A stretch of 64,000 bases of DNA, from assembly GCA_965215615.1 (NCBI GenBank), contig OZ244068.1, positions 1,364,001 through 1,428,000 of the forward strand, written 5' to 3'. The notes beneath the pieces were generated by a model. That model saw only the letters and a program-made list of their open reading frames with translations, did no database searches and was not told the DNA's origin. The position numbers and the translations under genes are program-made. The stretch is from CBDATA01 sp965215615. GTDB lineage: Bacteria > Acidobacteriota > Vicinamibacteria > Marinacidobacterales > Marinacidobacteraceae. Below are positions 10,501-17,433 of the stretch, one piece after another. Position 1 is the stretch's first letter; every line of letters begins with the position of its first letter.

Positions 10501-13500
10501 TCTCGATGCTCGTCCAGCCGTCCGGCCAGAGGGTGCCCTCCACCCGTTGCTGGTATTCATACCCGGTGATCGTCCCGCCCGGAGCGGTCCAGCTCAGCGT
10601 GACCTGGGTATCGCCCGCCGCCGCTGCCACGTTCCCCGGCACCCCCGGCGGGGGAGCGGTGGGTGTCGCGCTCGCCGTATCCGACATCGCACCCAGCACC
10701 GAAGTCCCGGTCACCGCACGCACCTGGAAGCTGTACGCCGTACCGCCGGTCAGGTCCGTCACCGTGTGGCTCGTGGTGCCCGTGATGTCCGTCCACGCAC
10801 CCCACACGACCGGATCGCCCGTTCCCTGACGGACCTGGTACTTCGTGATCGTGCCGCTCGGGGCCGTCCATGCCAGAGCGACCTGACCGCTCCCCGCCGT
10901 CGCCGTGAAGCCCGTCGGCGCGGCCGCCGCGCCCGCCGCCAAAGGCGTCGCGGTCACCCTATTCGACCAAATGCCTTGGGCTGTCGATCCTCTTTGGAAG
11001 CGCATCCGGAACTCGTAGTCCGTGCCGTTGACCAGGGTCGTGCCGTCCGACGCTTGTGTTACGGAGATCGATCTGAAACGGGTAAAAGCGATGCCAGGAA
11101 TGGAGCGGTTTGCCGACCATGTGCCCGTGCCGGCCGTGCGGACTTGATAACCCCCCCTGGTGATGCTGGCGTCGCCCGGGTCGAGCCAGGTCAACGTGAC
11201 CCGGGCATCGCCCGCCGTCGCCGTCAGGACCGGCGCCACCGGCGGGGGCCGCTCGGGTATCCCGGATAGAGCGGCCGTTGCCGCGCCGAACACCGTCCCC
11301 GCCACCGCGCGCACCTGAAAGCGGTATCTCGTGCCGGCGGTCAGCCCCGTCACCGTATGGCTCGTGGTGCCCGCGTTGCTGCTCGGAATGTCCATCCACG
11401 CACCCCAGGTGAGCGGCGTACCCGTCCCCTGGCGGTATTGCCACTTCGTGATCGCGTTGTTGCTCGGGTCGGCCCATGTCAGCGTGATCTGCTCTTCGCC
11501 AAGCTGCCTCCTGAAGCTGGCCGGTGCGGCCGGGGCGTTCGTGGCCAGCGGCGTCGCGACCACCGTCGCCTCCGCGCCATCCCCCGAAAGGCCGACGGCG
11601 CGGACCCCGAAGGTGTATTCCGTGCCGTTCGTCAGCCCCGTCACCGTGGCACTCGTGGTGGTCGCGCTACTGCTCGAAACATCCGCCCACGTCCCCCAAC
11701 TGAAGCCCGAATCGGTGGACAGGCCCGCGCCGTAACGCACCTGGTACTTCGTGATCGTGGCGTTGCCCGGGTCGGCCCAGTTCAGCGTGACCTGGGTGGC
11801 GCCCACCGTCGCCGTCAGGCTCGTCGGCGCGGCCGGTTTGTCAACGGGGGTGATCGCGGTGCTGGCCGTGGCCGTGCCGAGCACCGTCCCCGCCACCGCC
11901 CGCACTTCGAAGTAGTACCGCGTGCCGTTCGTCAGCCCGGTCACCGTGTATTCGGTGGTGTCCTCGTCGCTGTTCGGAATGTCCGTCCAGTCCGACCAGG
12001 TGATGCTGCCCACCGGCCCCGTGCCCTGCCGGTACTGGTACTTCGTGATCGCGTCATTGCCCGGGTCGGTCCATTTCAGGGTGATCTCGGTGTCGCCCGT
12101 GTCGATCGTGAAACCCGTCGGGGCGGCCGGGGTGGTCACCGCGGCCGGCGTCGCCGTCACCGCCGTCGATGCCGCGCCCAGCACCGTCCCGCCCGTCGCG
12201 GCCGTCGCGCGCACCTGGAACTGGTACGCCGTGCCGTTCGTCAGGCCCGTCACCGTGCCGCCCGTCGAGGTCGCGGTGGTGCCGCCCGTGAAGTCCGTCC
12301 AGCTCCCCCAGGAGCCGCCCCCCGGGGGTGTCCGCTGACGGTACTGGTACTTCGTGATGTTGCTGTTCGACGGGTCGGCCCAGCCCAGCGTGACCTGGGC
12401 ATCACCCGCTGTCGCCGTCACGCTCGTCGGGGCCGCCGGTGCCGCCACCGCCGTGGCCGGCACGATGGCCGACAACACGCCGAAAACGCGCCCGTTCCTC
12501 GCCCGCATCTGGAACTCCAGCGGCTCGTTGCCCACGGGCGCGACGAAGGTGGTGATGGTGGCGCTTTTCATGTTCGCCCAACCGAACCAGTTCCCGCCCG
12601 GACTACGCACCCGGTACTCCTGGCGCGTGATGGTGCCGCTCGGGCGCGTCCAGCTCAGCGTCACCTGCCCGCCGCCCGGACCCGCCACCGCCGTGAAGTT
12701 CGTCGGTGGCCCCGGCGCGTTCGCCGGGCGCGGCGTCGCCGACACGGCATCCGAATTCGTGCCCCCGGCCGGGTTGATCGCCCGCAGCCGGAACTCGTAT
12801 TCCGTGTAGTTCGTCAGACCCGTCACCGTGTGGGTGGTCGTGGTGGCACCGCTCGGGGTGATGGCCATCTCGTTCCCCCAAGTGCCGGTGCTGGGAGGCG
12901 TCCGCTGCTGGTACGCATACCCGGTGATGCTCGCGTTCGACGGATCCGTCCAGCGCAGGACCACCTGCTGGTTGCCCCCCGTGGCCGTCAGGCCCGTTGG
13001 CGCCTCCGGCCGGGGGACGGGCGTCGCGCTCACCGTGGCCGCCGTGCCGTTCGTGCTCCCCGCCACCGCCCGCACCTCGAAGTCGTACTCCGTGCCGTTC
13101 GTCAAACCCCTCACCGTGCCGAACAAGATACTGCCGAGCTTGCTGGTCGTCAGGTCCGTCCACGCACCCCAGGTGCCGGGGTCGCCGTCCCGCCGACGGT
13201 ACTGCCACTTCGTGATCGTGTTGTCCGACGGGTCCCTCCATTGCAACTGCACCCCCTCGTTTTCGGGCGCAGCCCTCAGGTTCGCCGGGGCCGCCGGACC
13301 GGTGGAGGTGGGGGTGACCGTGCCCCTGAGGTGGATCTGGAGCACTGTTCGTGTCTGCCAAGAACCTGCATATCGGCGCGCTCCGTTCGCGATCGACCAG
13401 CCATCTTGGGAGGCACTGTCCTCTGTTCCTTGGCTCCTGGGCTGATAGCTGGCGGCAGTAGCGCCTGACGCGAGTGAGAACTGGATGAAGTAGGTGGTGC

Positions 13501-13945
13501 TGGCCGCGAGGTCGATGCCGCTGCCCGGAGCGGTGAAGGTGGCCAACCCGGCGGAATTGGAAGGACTGGGGTTGGTGAAGGTGCCGAGCACCGTGTTGCC
13601 GGGGTTCGCGCCGTCCGCATTCCGAAGGGTGACTGTGAGGTCGTCCAGATGACCGGCAGGGTACGCTGTGGTGTAGCGAATCTCAAGGCTGGAGACTTTG
13701 TAGCCCCTGCTGCTGGCGCCGGTGGTGAAGCCCTGAGCGAGACGCCATGTTGGCGATAGCTGGTCCCCTGTTCTTGCCGTTCCAGCATTGGTGTTGCTAA
13801 CCAGTGTGACGGTCGTTTGCGCCTCGGCGGTGGTGGCGAAACCGAACAGCAGCGGCAGGACGAGCAGCGCGGCGGCCGGAATGCCCCGGAGGCTTTTACG
13901 TGGAGGGATCCCCCGTCCACGAAGCCAGCCCATCACGCCGCGCAT
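1451..13945 (-). CDS. Giant modular autotransporter adhesin
   Basis: 4164 residues. A signal peptide (about 1-43, ending TTAEAQ) is followed by a ~165-residue jelly-roll-like domain of the choice-of-anchor type, then eleven FN3 domains (recurring TGLTNGTEY and QVRAVAG). Next come Calx-beta-like modules (TVTVTDDD endings), six Ig-like modules beginning PTV.ITG.P, two late FN3 domains, more Calx-beta-like repeats, a Pro/Asp/Gly-rich linker near 3350, and a ~475-residue C-terminal beta-barrel from about 3690 (LARFGRTVAEQALDG to VEATVRW). Known autotransporters insert the barrel in the outer membrane and expose the passenger; an adhesin role is inferred from the modules. The ATG at 13945 has AGGA seven bases upstream; Met5 is an alternative start. 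The 38-base C tract just upstream suggests phase-variable expression. Repeated near-identical modules make assembly length uncertain. Confidence 0.9.
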   Translation of the reverse strand: MRGVMGWLRGRGIPPRKSLRGIPAAALLVLPLLFGFATTAEAQTTVTLVSNTNAGTARTGDQLSPTWRLAQGFTTGASSRGYKVSSLEIRYTTAYPAGHLDDLTVTLRNADGANPGNTVLGTFTNPSPSNSAGLATFTAPGSGIDLAASTTYFIQFSLASGATAASYQPRSQGTEDSASQDGWSIANGARRYAGSWQTRTVLQIHLRGTVTPTSTGPAAPANLRAAPENEGVQLQWRDPSDNTITKWQYRRRDGDPGTWGAWTDLTTSKLGSILFGTVRGLTNGTEYDFEVRAVAGSTNGTAATVSATPVPRPEAPTGLTATGGNQQVVLRWTDPSNASITGYAYQQRTPPSTGTWGNEMAITPSGATTTTHTVTGLTNYTEYEFRLRAINPAGGTNSDAVSATPRPANAPGPPTNFTAVAGPGGGQVTLSWTRPSGTITRQEYRVRSPGGNWFGWANMKSATITTFVAPVGNEPLEFQMRARNGRVFGVLSAIVPATAVAAPAAPTSVTATAGDAQVTLGWADPSNSNITKYQYRQRTPPGGGSWGSWTDFTGGTTATSTGGTVTGLTNGTAYQFQVRATAATGGTVLGAASTAVTATPAAVTTPAAPTGFTIDTGDTEITLKWTDPGNDAITKYQYRQGTGPVGSITWSDWTDIPNSDEDTTEYTVTGLTNGTRYYFEVRAVAGTVLGTATASTAITPVDKPAAPTSLTATVGATQVTLNWADPGNATITKYQVRYGAGLSTDSGFSWGTWADVSSSSATTTSATVTGLTNGTEYTFGVRAVGLSGDGAEATVVATPLATNAPAAPASFRRQLGEEQITLTWADPSNNAITKWQYRQGTGTPLTWGAWMDIPSSNAGTTSHTVTGLTAGTRYRFQVRAVAGTVFGAATAALSGIPERPPPVAPVLTATAGDARVTLTWLDPGDASITRGGYQVRTAGTGTWSANRSIPGIAFTRFRSISVTQASDGTTLVNGTDYEFRMRFQRGSTAQGIWSNRVTATPLAAGAAAAPTGFTATAGSGQVALAWTAPSGTITKYQVRQGTGDPVVWGAWTDITGTTSHTVTDLTGGTAYSFQVRAVTGTSVLGAMSDTASATPTAPPPGVPGNVAAAAGDTQVTLSWTAPGGTITGYEYQQRVEGTLWPDGWTSIENSASLTEYAVTGLTNGTTYEFHLAAVNTSGSGAPSAAVSATPLASGAPVAPTGLTATAGGSSVTLSWTAPGGTITGYEIRQGTGDPVDWGAWGAISGSDANTTSTTVSSLTVGTAYSFQIRAVNNAVKGAMSDTVSATPAAATVGFKNAILTSTENKNLTVTLVLSQAVSADVDIYLTSTDFTATKGSDYAAGNVTSPDSTTGTYEVTITAGQTEGSTTIAITDDTIPEVNELFQLGIHEIASTVAIARGTPTTLEVIIRGDTDTAIALPDPATLTVTEASGSTRTGTYNVALQVEPNATETVTVAVASQDASVATVTPASLTFTADDWNTGQTVTVTGVDDEIDQDTDRTVAIRHTATSDSMNSLYTGRDSADLIVTVTDDDVTAPGVTISVTDATVSEADQTDTATFTVVLNTEPSSGLVVVSVDASGAPGLELDGPDAPTAFSNAEVLTFTTTNWNSPRTIRVRATSEATDNPSGREETITWTATATADTDYQNLTGDAATVTVVDNDPTTVTLAGAAGDVAEGATKTFTVTLGRGLVDGETLGVPLTFGGDATRGTDYMTACPTTLPTGVTCNDLDDTSLTPTVTFTGPTSGATARTVTLTLSAASDNTTEAGGETVIIGLGTLNASSGTGLEGGASGTDSLADFKITDPDASVPTVAITGIPAKINNTNALTATFTFSEAVTGFEKADITVTGGTAGTFSATSTTVYTLGITPDGDANVVVTVAANSATDGTNMGPASAESATAVWDETAPTVEITGVPGKISNRDAFTVTFSFSETVTGFDTDDVSVTNGDKSAFSGSGSSYTVVVTPNADADVTVTVAAGGATDGLNTGPANAVSATAVWDETAPTVDITGIPAKINNTNALTATFTFSETVTGFAKSDITVTGGTAGAFGGSGTTYTLAITPTSGSNVVVTVAANSATDGTNMGPASAETATATWDASVPTVGITGVPARISGTSDLTATFTFSEDVTGFVKNDITVTGGTAGTFTATSARVYTLVITPDGDANVVVTVTADSATDGLNMGPASAETATAVWTALVFNPAAVTVVEEASATYTVELSSQPDGNVTVTVSGASGEVTFDTDSTTPGTQTTALTFTTTTWDDAQTVTVLAAADGDTANDSATLTHTASGGGYGSVTGDVEVTVTDNDTPGLVLDPTSLTVAEGGSGTYTVALATQPTASVTVTVAGASGEVTFDTDGDTGGNQNTLTFTTSDWGTAQTVTVSAGQDNDADDDSATLTHSASGGGYGSVSGSVAVTVTDDDTASVVTTEPDATATEGSTTDEATFTVALNTRPSSDVTVTVTAPTGLTLDGPDSATTFTSSEGLTFTSTNWSTAQTVTVRATDDNDDSPIGRELTVTYAVTSSDSGYSGLSGDAATVTVVDNDPTTVTLAGTAGDVVEGGTKTFTVTLGRGLVNGETLPVPLTFGGDATRGTDYTTACPTTLPTGVTCANLDSGTPTVTFTGPSTGATVTTVTLTLTATTDNTAEAGGESVVIGLGTLNASSGTGLGGGASGTDSLADFDITDPDASAPTLEISGVPKRITTRAAFTVTFTFSESVTGFVTGDVTVTNGDKSSFTGSGSSYTVVVTPNADADVTVTVDADSATDGTNTGPPADVVATAVFGAPAAPASLSATAGNAAVTLSWTDPGDDTITGYEFRQGVQSSPVTWGSWTPITNSDKDTTSHTVTGLTDGTEYYFQVRAVSDAVMGEPSAEENRDAVVTPVAVNAPAAPTGLGATAGNGQVALSWTASSSNGITKHQVRSGSGDPLVWGSWTDIANSASITSHTVTGLTNGTEYSFQVRAVATAVLGVTSDTAVATPRGAAGVTTTQPSDRQVTEGDTSDTATFTVELDTQPSSDVTLTVEAVAGLELDGPDGATAFTASEALTFTSSNWGTAQTVTVRATDDSVDRSSGGALTVSYSIASSDSGYNLLFGVAALVTVTDNDPTAVTLAGAAGDITEGETKDFTVTLGVRGLVSGETLGVPLTFTGGATRGTDYTTACPSSLPTGVTCNDLNTAATPTVTFTGPSTGETARTVTLTLSAATDNTAETGGETVMIGLGTLTATGLEGGASGTDSLADFRITDPSATDTTVPTLSISGVPGTISTRTAFTANFTFSESVTDFDTNDITVTGGSKDTLTGSGRSYRMRITPTGGVNVVVTVRRNAATDGTNRGPAAAVSRTATWRAPSPPPQQPPAEEDDDPPSSGGGGGGGGSTPSLPSASLSAVSVSAGQMVIEGGEALFRITASPVPSDEITVRVRVSATGDFVDGVQLGERLVTLSASAPTASLRVATIDDRRNEADGTVTVTVLSGEDYRLSQASASLAVTDDDTPALVLTPETLTVDEGGSGNYRVALATEPAGDVTVSIAGTGEVTTAQNTLTFTAGNWSTAQPVTVSAGQDADAADDRARLDHRASGGGYDSVTGSVAVTVMDDDTPGLILTPAALTLAEGASASYTVALATEPTGNVTVSIAGTGDVTVDRSTLSFTARNWSAAQTVTAFAARDEDVANDSATLAHHARGGDYSSVTGSVEVTVTDAGAAVVSAHLARFGRTVAEQALDGIAGRLRAPRTAGMQKTLAGPRLNVPREGDTAQGTMHAEARRTGFENEYESQSRDLLHLPNAREMLLGSSFTLTTQEAEGTGGSFAFWGRASANRFDGATNDGATAIGLDGEVLTGLVGADYARGDWLFGLALTHSLSEGGYTSEGASGGKVDASLTAALPYASIQANPRLKLWGAGGYGIGEVTLKTGGASYRADTDWTMAAAGVRGDLLDAAGNRPAVAVIGDGLWMRSTSDEIAALSTADTFVTRLRLGVEASYDFNFDGMGDLTPRVEAGARHDGGDAETGAGMDLGVGINWKAPVFGLSLDVAGRMLILHENEDFADRGISAAVVFDPSPESERGPSLSLRQAIGGSADGGIEALFATTTPLGDGGQIGSGAGMRRTLETAYGFSAFGGRFTASPHAEVDFTERARDYALGWRFVPHELASDLAFGIKATRREAETLAPVHVFGVEATVRW

Positions 13946-13958
13946 GCCGCGTCCTGGA

Positions 13959-14002
<44 letters not shown>

Positions 14003-14189
14003 CTATCTGCGAGCTATCCGTGAGCCGTCCGGCAGTGCGTAGCGGGGTGTTCAACGAACATATCGCCGGCCTGTTCATCCATCTCATTCCTGTTCTGCTC
14101 TCTCCAGTGCGGATATGCGGATCCATGGAGGACTGTTGGTCCACCAAAAACAACCATCCCACAAGCGGAATGGTAACAGGCGACCGCCC

Positions 14190-14230
14190 GGCGAATGCCG
14201 CGTCAGGTTGGTTTTTCCACAGCCTGTTGG
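14190..14230. mobile_element. Solo end of the MITE-like element
   Basis: The bases from CGAATGCCGCGT through TTTTTCCACAGCCTGTTG match the reverse complement of the left end of the element at 17249-17433 (about 17249-17282), with a small insertion. No second end lies nearby, so this is a lone terminus. It is fused directly to a nuclease gene tail. Confidence 0.5.
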
Positions 14231-14289
14231 AACAGGGCGTGACCGTAGTGCAGAAGAAGGGCGACCGGATCGAGAGCTTCGCGGCCTGA
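14227..14289 (+). pseudogene. 3'-end remnant of the nuclease-like gene
   Basis: Encodes LLEQGVTVVQKKGDRIESFAA and a TGA stop, matching the last ~20 residues of the intact nuclease-like protein (ALEKGVTVLQRKGDVIE...). The fragment begins where the solo element end stops, suggesting insertion into, or recombination inside, a third nuclease copy. Confidence 0.65.
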
Positions 14290-14302
14290 TCTGCCGTGCC
14301 GG

Positions 14303-16783
14303 TCATCGCGGCGAGCCGATCGGCGACCCCGCCGGCCGCACCGGCCGCCGGGCGTTCGGATCGAGACTCTCGGCTCGGTTGAGGAAGCGGTGGATGTCCG
14401 CCGCCGCCAGCATCTCGTGCGGAGTCCGTTCTCCCATCTCGCCGAGAGTGCTCCCGAGCGCAACCAGCCGATCTTCGAGAATCGCCCGCACCCGCGCCGG
14501 GTTGTCGGGGTTCATCGCTTCCCGCATCATCGCGTTGAGAACACTGCGCTCCGCTGCATCCTGAACCGCCCGGTGGTAGGAAGAACCGGGCTCCCCTTCC
14601 CCCCAGGTCGCTTCCACGAGACGGTCCAGCATCTCGCTGAGCCCCGGCTGCTCCGGATCGCGGACGTGGTTGTTCACGAGACGGGCCATCCGTTCGGGAT
14701 GGAGAAGCAGCTCCACCGTGTAGTCGGCGCTCGTGTCCACCGCCGCGAGCGGATCGAAAACGAGGCCGGTATGCCCGTCGAAGGTCTCCGCGCCCTGTTC
14801 GCGGAAGGCGGGCGGCGGTAGCAGATCCACGATCCGCTCCGGTAGCGCGAGGAAATCGGTGTCGAGAGTCCGAAGCACCACCTCGAGCGCATGGCGCTGG
14901 CGGTCGCCGGGCACCGGCATGACCGGCATCTGCCCGTCGCCGCGGAGGGCGTAGTAGTACTCCTGCCCGCCGATGGTGTTCATCGCCGCCTTCATCTGGA
15001 AGCGGTGGTGCAGGTAGAGCGGGACCAGAACCGATTCCAGCGAGGACATCGGGTCGCCGACCCGGATGGCGTTCTCGGAGAAGGCTTCGAGTCCCGCCGC
15101 CCGGATCTCGATTTCGCGTTCGAGGTGGCGGACCAGATCGCCGCCGTTGTCCCAGACCGACGCGAGCGGGTGCGCGCCGGCACCGACGTAGTTGTCGGAG
15201 TGCGCCATGAAGCGGGTCTCGGAGGAAAGCCCCTCGCGCATGATGGCGGCGAGCCGTGCCTCGGTCTCCTCGGGCGGGAAGTGCCCGTACGCCCACCTCA
15301 CCGAAAGGATGTCGTAGGAACCGACGCCCACACCGTAGGCATCATCCAGCGAAATGCTCCCGTCGTCTTCGAGAACCGCGAGCGGAGCCGGGTAGTCCAT
15401 CACGCTGGCCCGCCCTCCGTAGGTCGAAGCCATCCAGTTGTGCGGAAAGCCGAGGGTGTGCCCGACCTCGTGAGCCGAGAGCTGGCGCACCCGGGCGAGC
15501 GCCATGTCGAGCGGCGAAGCTCCCGCCACCTGGGCGAGATAGGTGAACGCCGACGCTTCCGGGAGGCCGTCGAAACCGGCAGGCAATCCCATCGCGCCGT
15601 CGTAGGGTGAAGTCAGGCCGACCCCGATCATGTGGTCCTGCCGGAGCCGCAGACTCCCGAGATTGACGTTCCCCTTGATGATCTCGCCAGTCCGCGGATC
15701 CTGGACCGAGCCGCCGTAGGACCAGCCGCGGGTGCGCCTATGGGTCCAGTGGATCATGTTGTAGCGGATGTCCTGCGGGTCGGCCCCTTCCGGGAGCACC
15801 TCCACCTCGAAGGCATCGAGGAAGCCCGCCGCCTCGAAGGCCTCGTTCCACCAGCGCGCGCCGTCGAGCAGGGCGCTCCGAACCGGCTCCGGAACACCCC
15901 GGTCGAGGTAATAAACGATCGGCTCCACCGCTTCCGACATTTCCGCTGCGGGATCCTTCTTGTGCAGACGGTGGCGCGCCGCCAGCCGGACTGTCATCGG
16001 TTGGTCTATGGGGCTCGCGTAATCCATGTACTCGGGGCCATTCACCCCGATCCGCGGGTCGGCGATCCGCATCTCGAAGCCGGGCCCCGGAAGCCGCACC
16101 AGCGAGTGGTGATGGCGGAGCGTGATGGCATCCCCGCTCGCGGCCACGCCGGAAACCAGCGGGCCGGGCCGATCGGTCGTGAAGGTGAGCATCGTCTCCA
16201 CTTCGGTGTTGTCGGGGAAACCCTTGGTGTTGTCGAGATAGAAGACACTGCGGTCACGATCCACCCGGTAGGTCCCCTGCCCGGCCCGCTGGATCCGCGC
16301 CGCCGAGCCGTGCGCATCCCGCAGGAAGAAGTCAGTCATATCCACCAACACTCGTTCCCCGGTCTCGGCTGCAATCTCGAATCCCCAGTGGACCGAAGGC
16401 GCGAAAGCATCCCGGACCGCCCGCACCTCGTCCGGGTTGTCGCTGATCGCCCGGAACCGGTAGTTGGGCTCCATGAGCAGCAGACGGGGGCCGACCCGGA
16501 TCGGCTTCAGCACCGCCCGTCGGCTGAGCTGGCCGCGATCCAGCCCGATCGGGTTGCTGCCGAGACCCGAAGCCGCCGAAACCGAATAGAGGAACTCCTC
16601 GTCGAGCTCTGCGAACTCGGCGAAGAGCCGCCCGGTGCGATCCTCCCAGAAGAGTGGCACGAAGCCGTCGATGGCGGTCATCCCGGCGGTCTTGTCTTCG
16701 ATGGTCGGCGGCGCATCCTGCGCGGTCGCGGAAGTCGCAATCACGAGGAGTGCTGCGAGCAGGCCGGAAAATCGGAATCTCAT
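14303..16783 (-). CDS. Secreted zinc-dependent metalloprotease, DUF5117/DUF5118 type
   Basis: 826 residues from the ATG at 16783, which has GAGG eight bases upstream and opens a clean signal peptide (MRFRFSGLLAALLVIATS, cleavage near TAQ). The zinc site HEVGHTLGFPHN places H438, E439, H442 and H448, and SVMDYPAP downstream is the Met-turn of metzincins. The long N-terminal part fits the DUF5118/DUF5117 domains that precede this catalytic domain in Bacteroidota and Acidobacteriota. Expected to act outside the cytoplasm on proteins or peptides; its substrate is unknown. An in-frame extension to 17125 lacks a signal peptide and would cover an autotransporter remnant, so it was rejected. It is a single gene surrounded by remnants on both sides. 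Confidence 0.9.
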   Translation of the reverse strand: MRFRFSGLLAALLVIATSATAQDAPPTIEDKTAGMTAIDGFVPLFWEDRTGRLFAEFAELDEEFLYSVSAASGLGSNPIGLDRGQLSRRAVLKPIRVGPRLLLMEPNYRFRAISDNPDEVRAVRDAFAPSVHWGFEIAAETGERVLVDMTDFFLRDAHGSAARIQRAGQGTYRVDRDRSVFYLDNTKGFPDNTEVETMLTFTTDRPGPLVSGVAASGDAITLRHHHSLVRLPGPGFEMRIADPRIGVNGPEYMDYASPIDQPMTVRLAARHRLHKKDPAAEMSEAVEPIVYYLDRGVPEPVRSALLDGARWWNEAFEAAGFLDAFEVEVLPEGADPQDIRYNMIHWTHRRTRGWSYGGSVQDPRTGEIIKGNVNLGSLRLRQDHMIGVGLTSPYDGAMGLPAGFDGLPEASAFTYLAQVAGASPLDMALARVRQLSAHEVGHTLGFPHNWMASTYGGRASVMDYPAPLAVLEDDGSISLDDAYGVGVGSYDILSVRWAYGHFPPEETEARLAAIMREGLSSETRFMAHSDNYVGAGAHPLASVWDNGGDLVRHLEREIEIRAAGLEAFSENAIRVGDPMSSLESVLVPLYLHHRFQMKAAMNTIGGQEYYYALRGDGQMPVMPVPGDRQRHALEVVLRTLDTDFLALPERIVDLLPPPAFREQGAETFDGHTGLVFDPLAAVDTSADYTVELLLHPERMARLVNNHVRDPEQPGLSEMLDRLVEATWGEGEPGSSYHRAVQDAAERSVLNAMMREAMNPDNPARVRAILEDRLVALGSTLGEMGERTPHEMLAAADIHRFLNRAESLDPNARRPVRPAGSPIGSPR

Positions 16784-17248
16784 GGGTAGTGCCTCACGGA
16801 GGGGGGCGGTGGATCCGCCGAATCCGGGAATCATGCCGGAACGGGCAGGATGGATACAACGGCAGGAGCGTCTTCCACGATCCGCGAGCCACGGCTGAGC
16901 GTGCTGGATTTCGAGGCGATTTCGAGGCATCGACTGCGGAGTGGGAGAAGGCGACCCGCCGGGAAGCCGAGACCCTGGCTCCGGTCCACATCTTCGGGGT
17001 CGAGCCCACCGTGCGCTGGTGACGGCGAGGGGGATACGGAGCATCAGCACCCCGGAAAGACGCTCGGCGAGGAGCGCATCCGAGCCGGATTCTCCCATGT
17101 CAATACGAAGCGGCGGGCGCAACAACAGAACGAAACAGCCGACACCCGGTCCGGCAGAGGTTGTGGGATTGCTTTGGTATCGGGCGGGTGGCGCTCAGGC
17201 AGCGTCGCGGATCGTTCCCGGATCGGGCTTCCTGCCCCGAAATGGTCC
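16784..17248. other. Non-coding stretch between metalloprotease and MITE
   Basis: Apart from the autotransporter tail at 16948-17022, I see no gene here. The 16784-16947 part should hold the metalloprotease promoter, reading leftward, but no strong -35/-10 pair stands out. 17023-17248 shows no feature. Confidence 0.5.
16948..17022 (+). pseudogene. 3'-end remnant of an autotransporter gene
   Basis: Encodes KATRREAETLAPVHIFGVE, then PTVRW and TGA, nearly identical to the end of the giant autotransporter but on the opposite strand. Nothing upstream matches a barrel. It is a third copy of the same gene end in the window, besides 542-623 and the intact gene. Confidence 0.75.
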
Positions 17249-17433
17249 TAACAGGCTGTGGAAAAACTAACGCGGCATTCGACGAGCGATGCATCCCGTC
17301 TGAACGCTCGCCTGGAGGCTCGCTCTTCGTTGCGATTCGCTCGAAATAGCGCTGCTATTGCTCACTCACGCGCCTTGTCAGCCGGGCGCCTCACCCGTCT
17401 CGGTGCTCACGCCAGTTTATCCACAGCCTGCTA
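17249..17433. mobile_element. MITE-like element with ~20-base terminal inverted repeats
   Basis: Left end TAACAGGCTGTGGAAAAACT (17249-17268) and right end AGTTTATCCACAGCCTGCTA (17414-17433) are inverted repeats with 18 of 20 positions matching. TA at both outer borders would fit a TA target duplication, as for IS630/mariner-type elements. The 185-base body codes for nothing and has an internal hairpin (AATAGC-GCT-GCTATT, 17345-17359). The right end supplies the stop codon of hflC (17431-17433). Confidence 0.65.

Noticed and set aside
2948..11269. A 2773-codon open frame on the plus strand
   Set aside because: It is the antisense shadow of the autotransporter gene: Arg/His/Pro-rich, no domain likeness, and produced by strong codon bias of repetitive GC-rich modules.
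5000..13000. Regularly spaced repeats resembling a CRISPR array or satellite
   Set aside because: Spacing of roughly 270-300 bases and intact reading frame show that they are FN3, Ig-like and Calx-beta-like protein modules.
11357..13468. A 703-codon plus-strand open frame
   Set aside because: Also antisense to the FN3 region of the autotransporter, with the same Arg/Pro-rich composition and no recognisable motif.
16784..17125. N-terminal extension of the metalloprotease
   Set aside because: The extension is in frame but lacks a signal peptide, runs antisense to an autotransporter remnant, and the internal ATG has both a ribosome binding site and a signal peptide.
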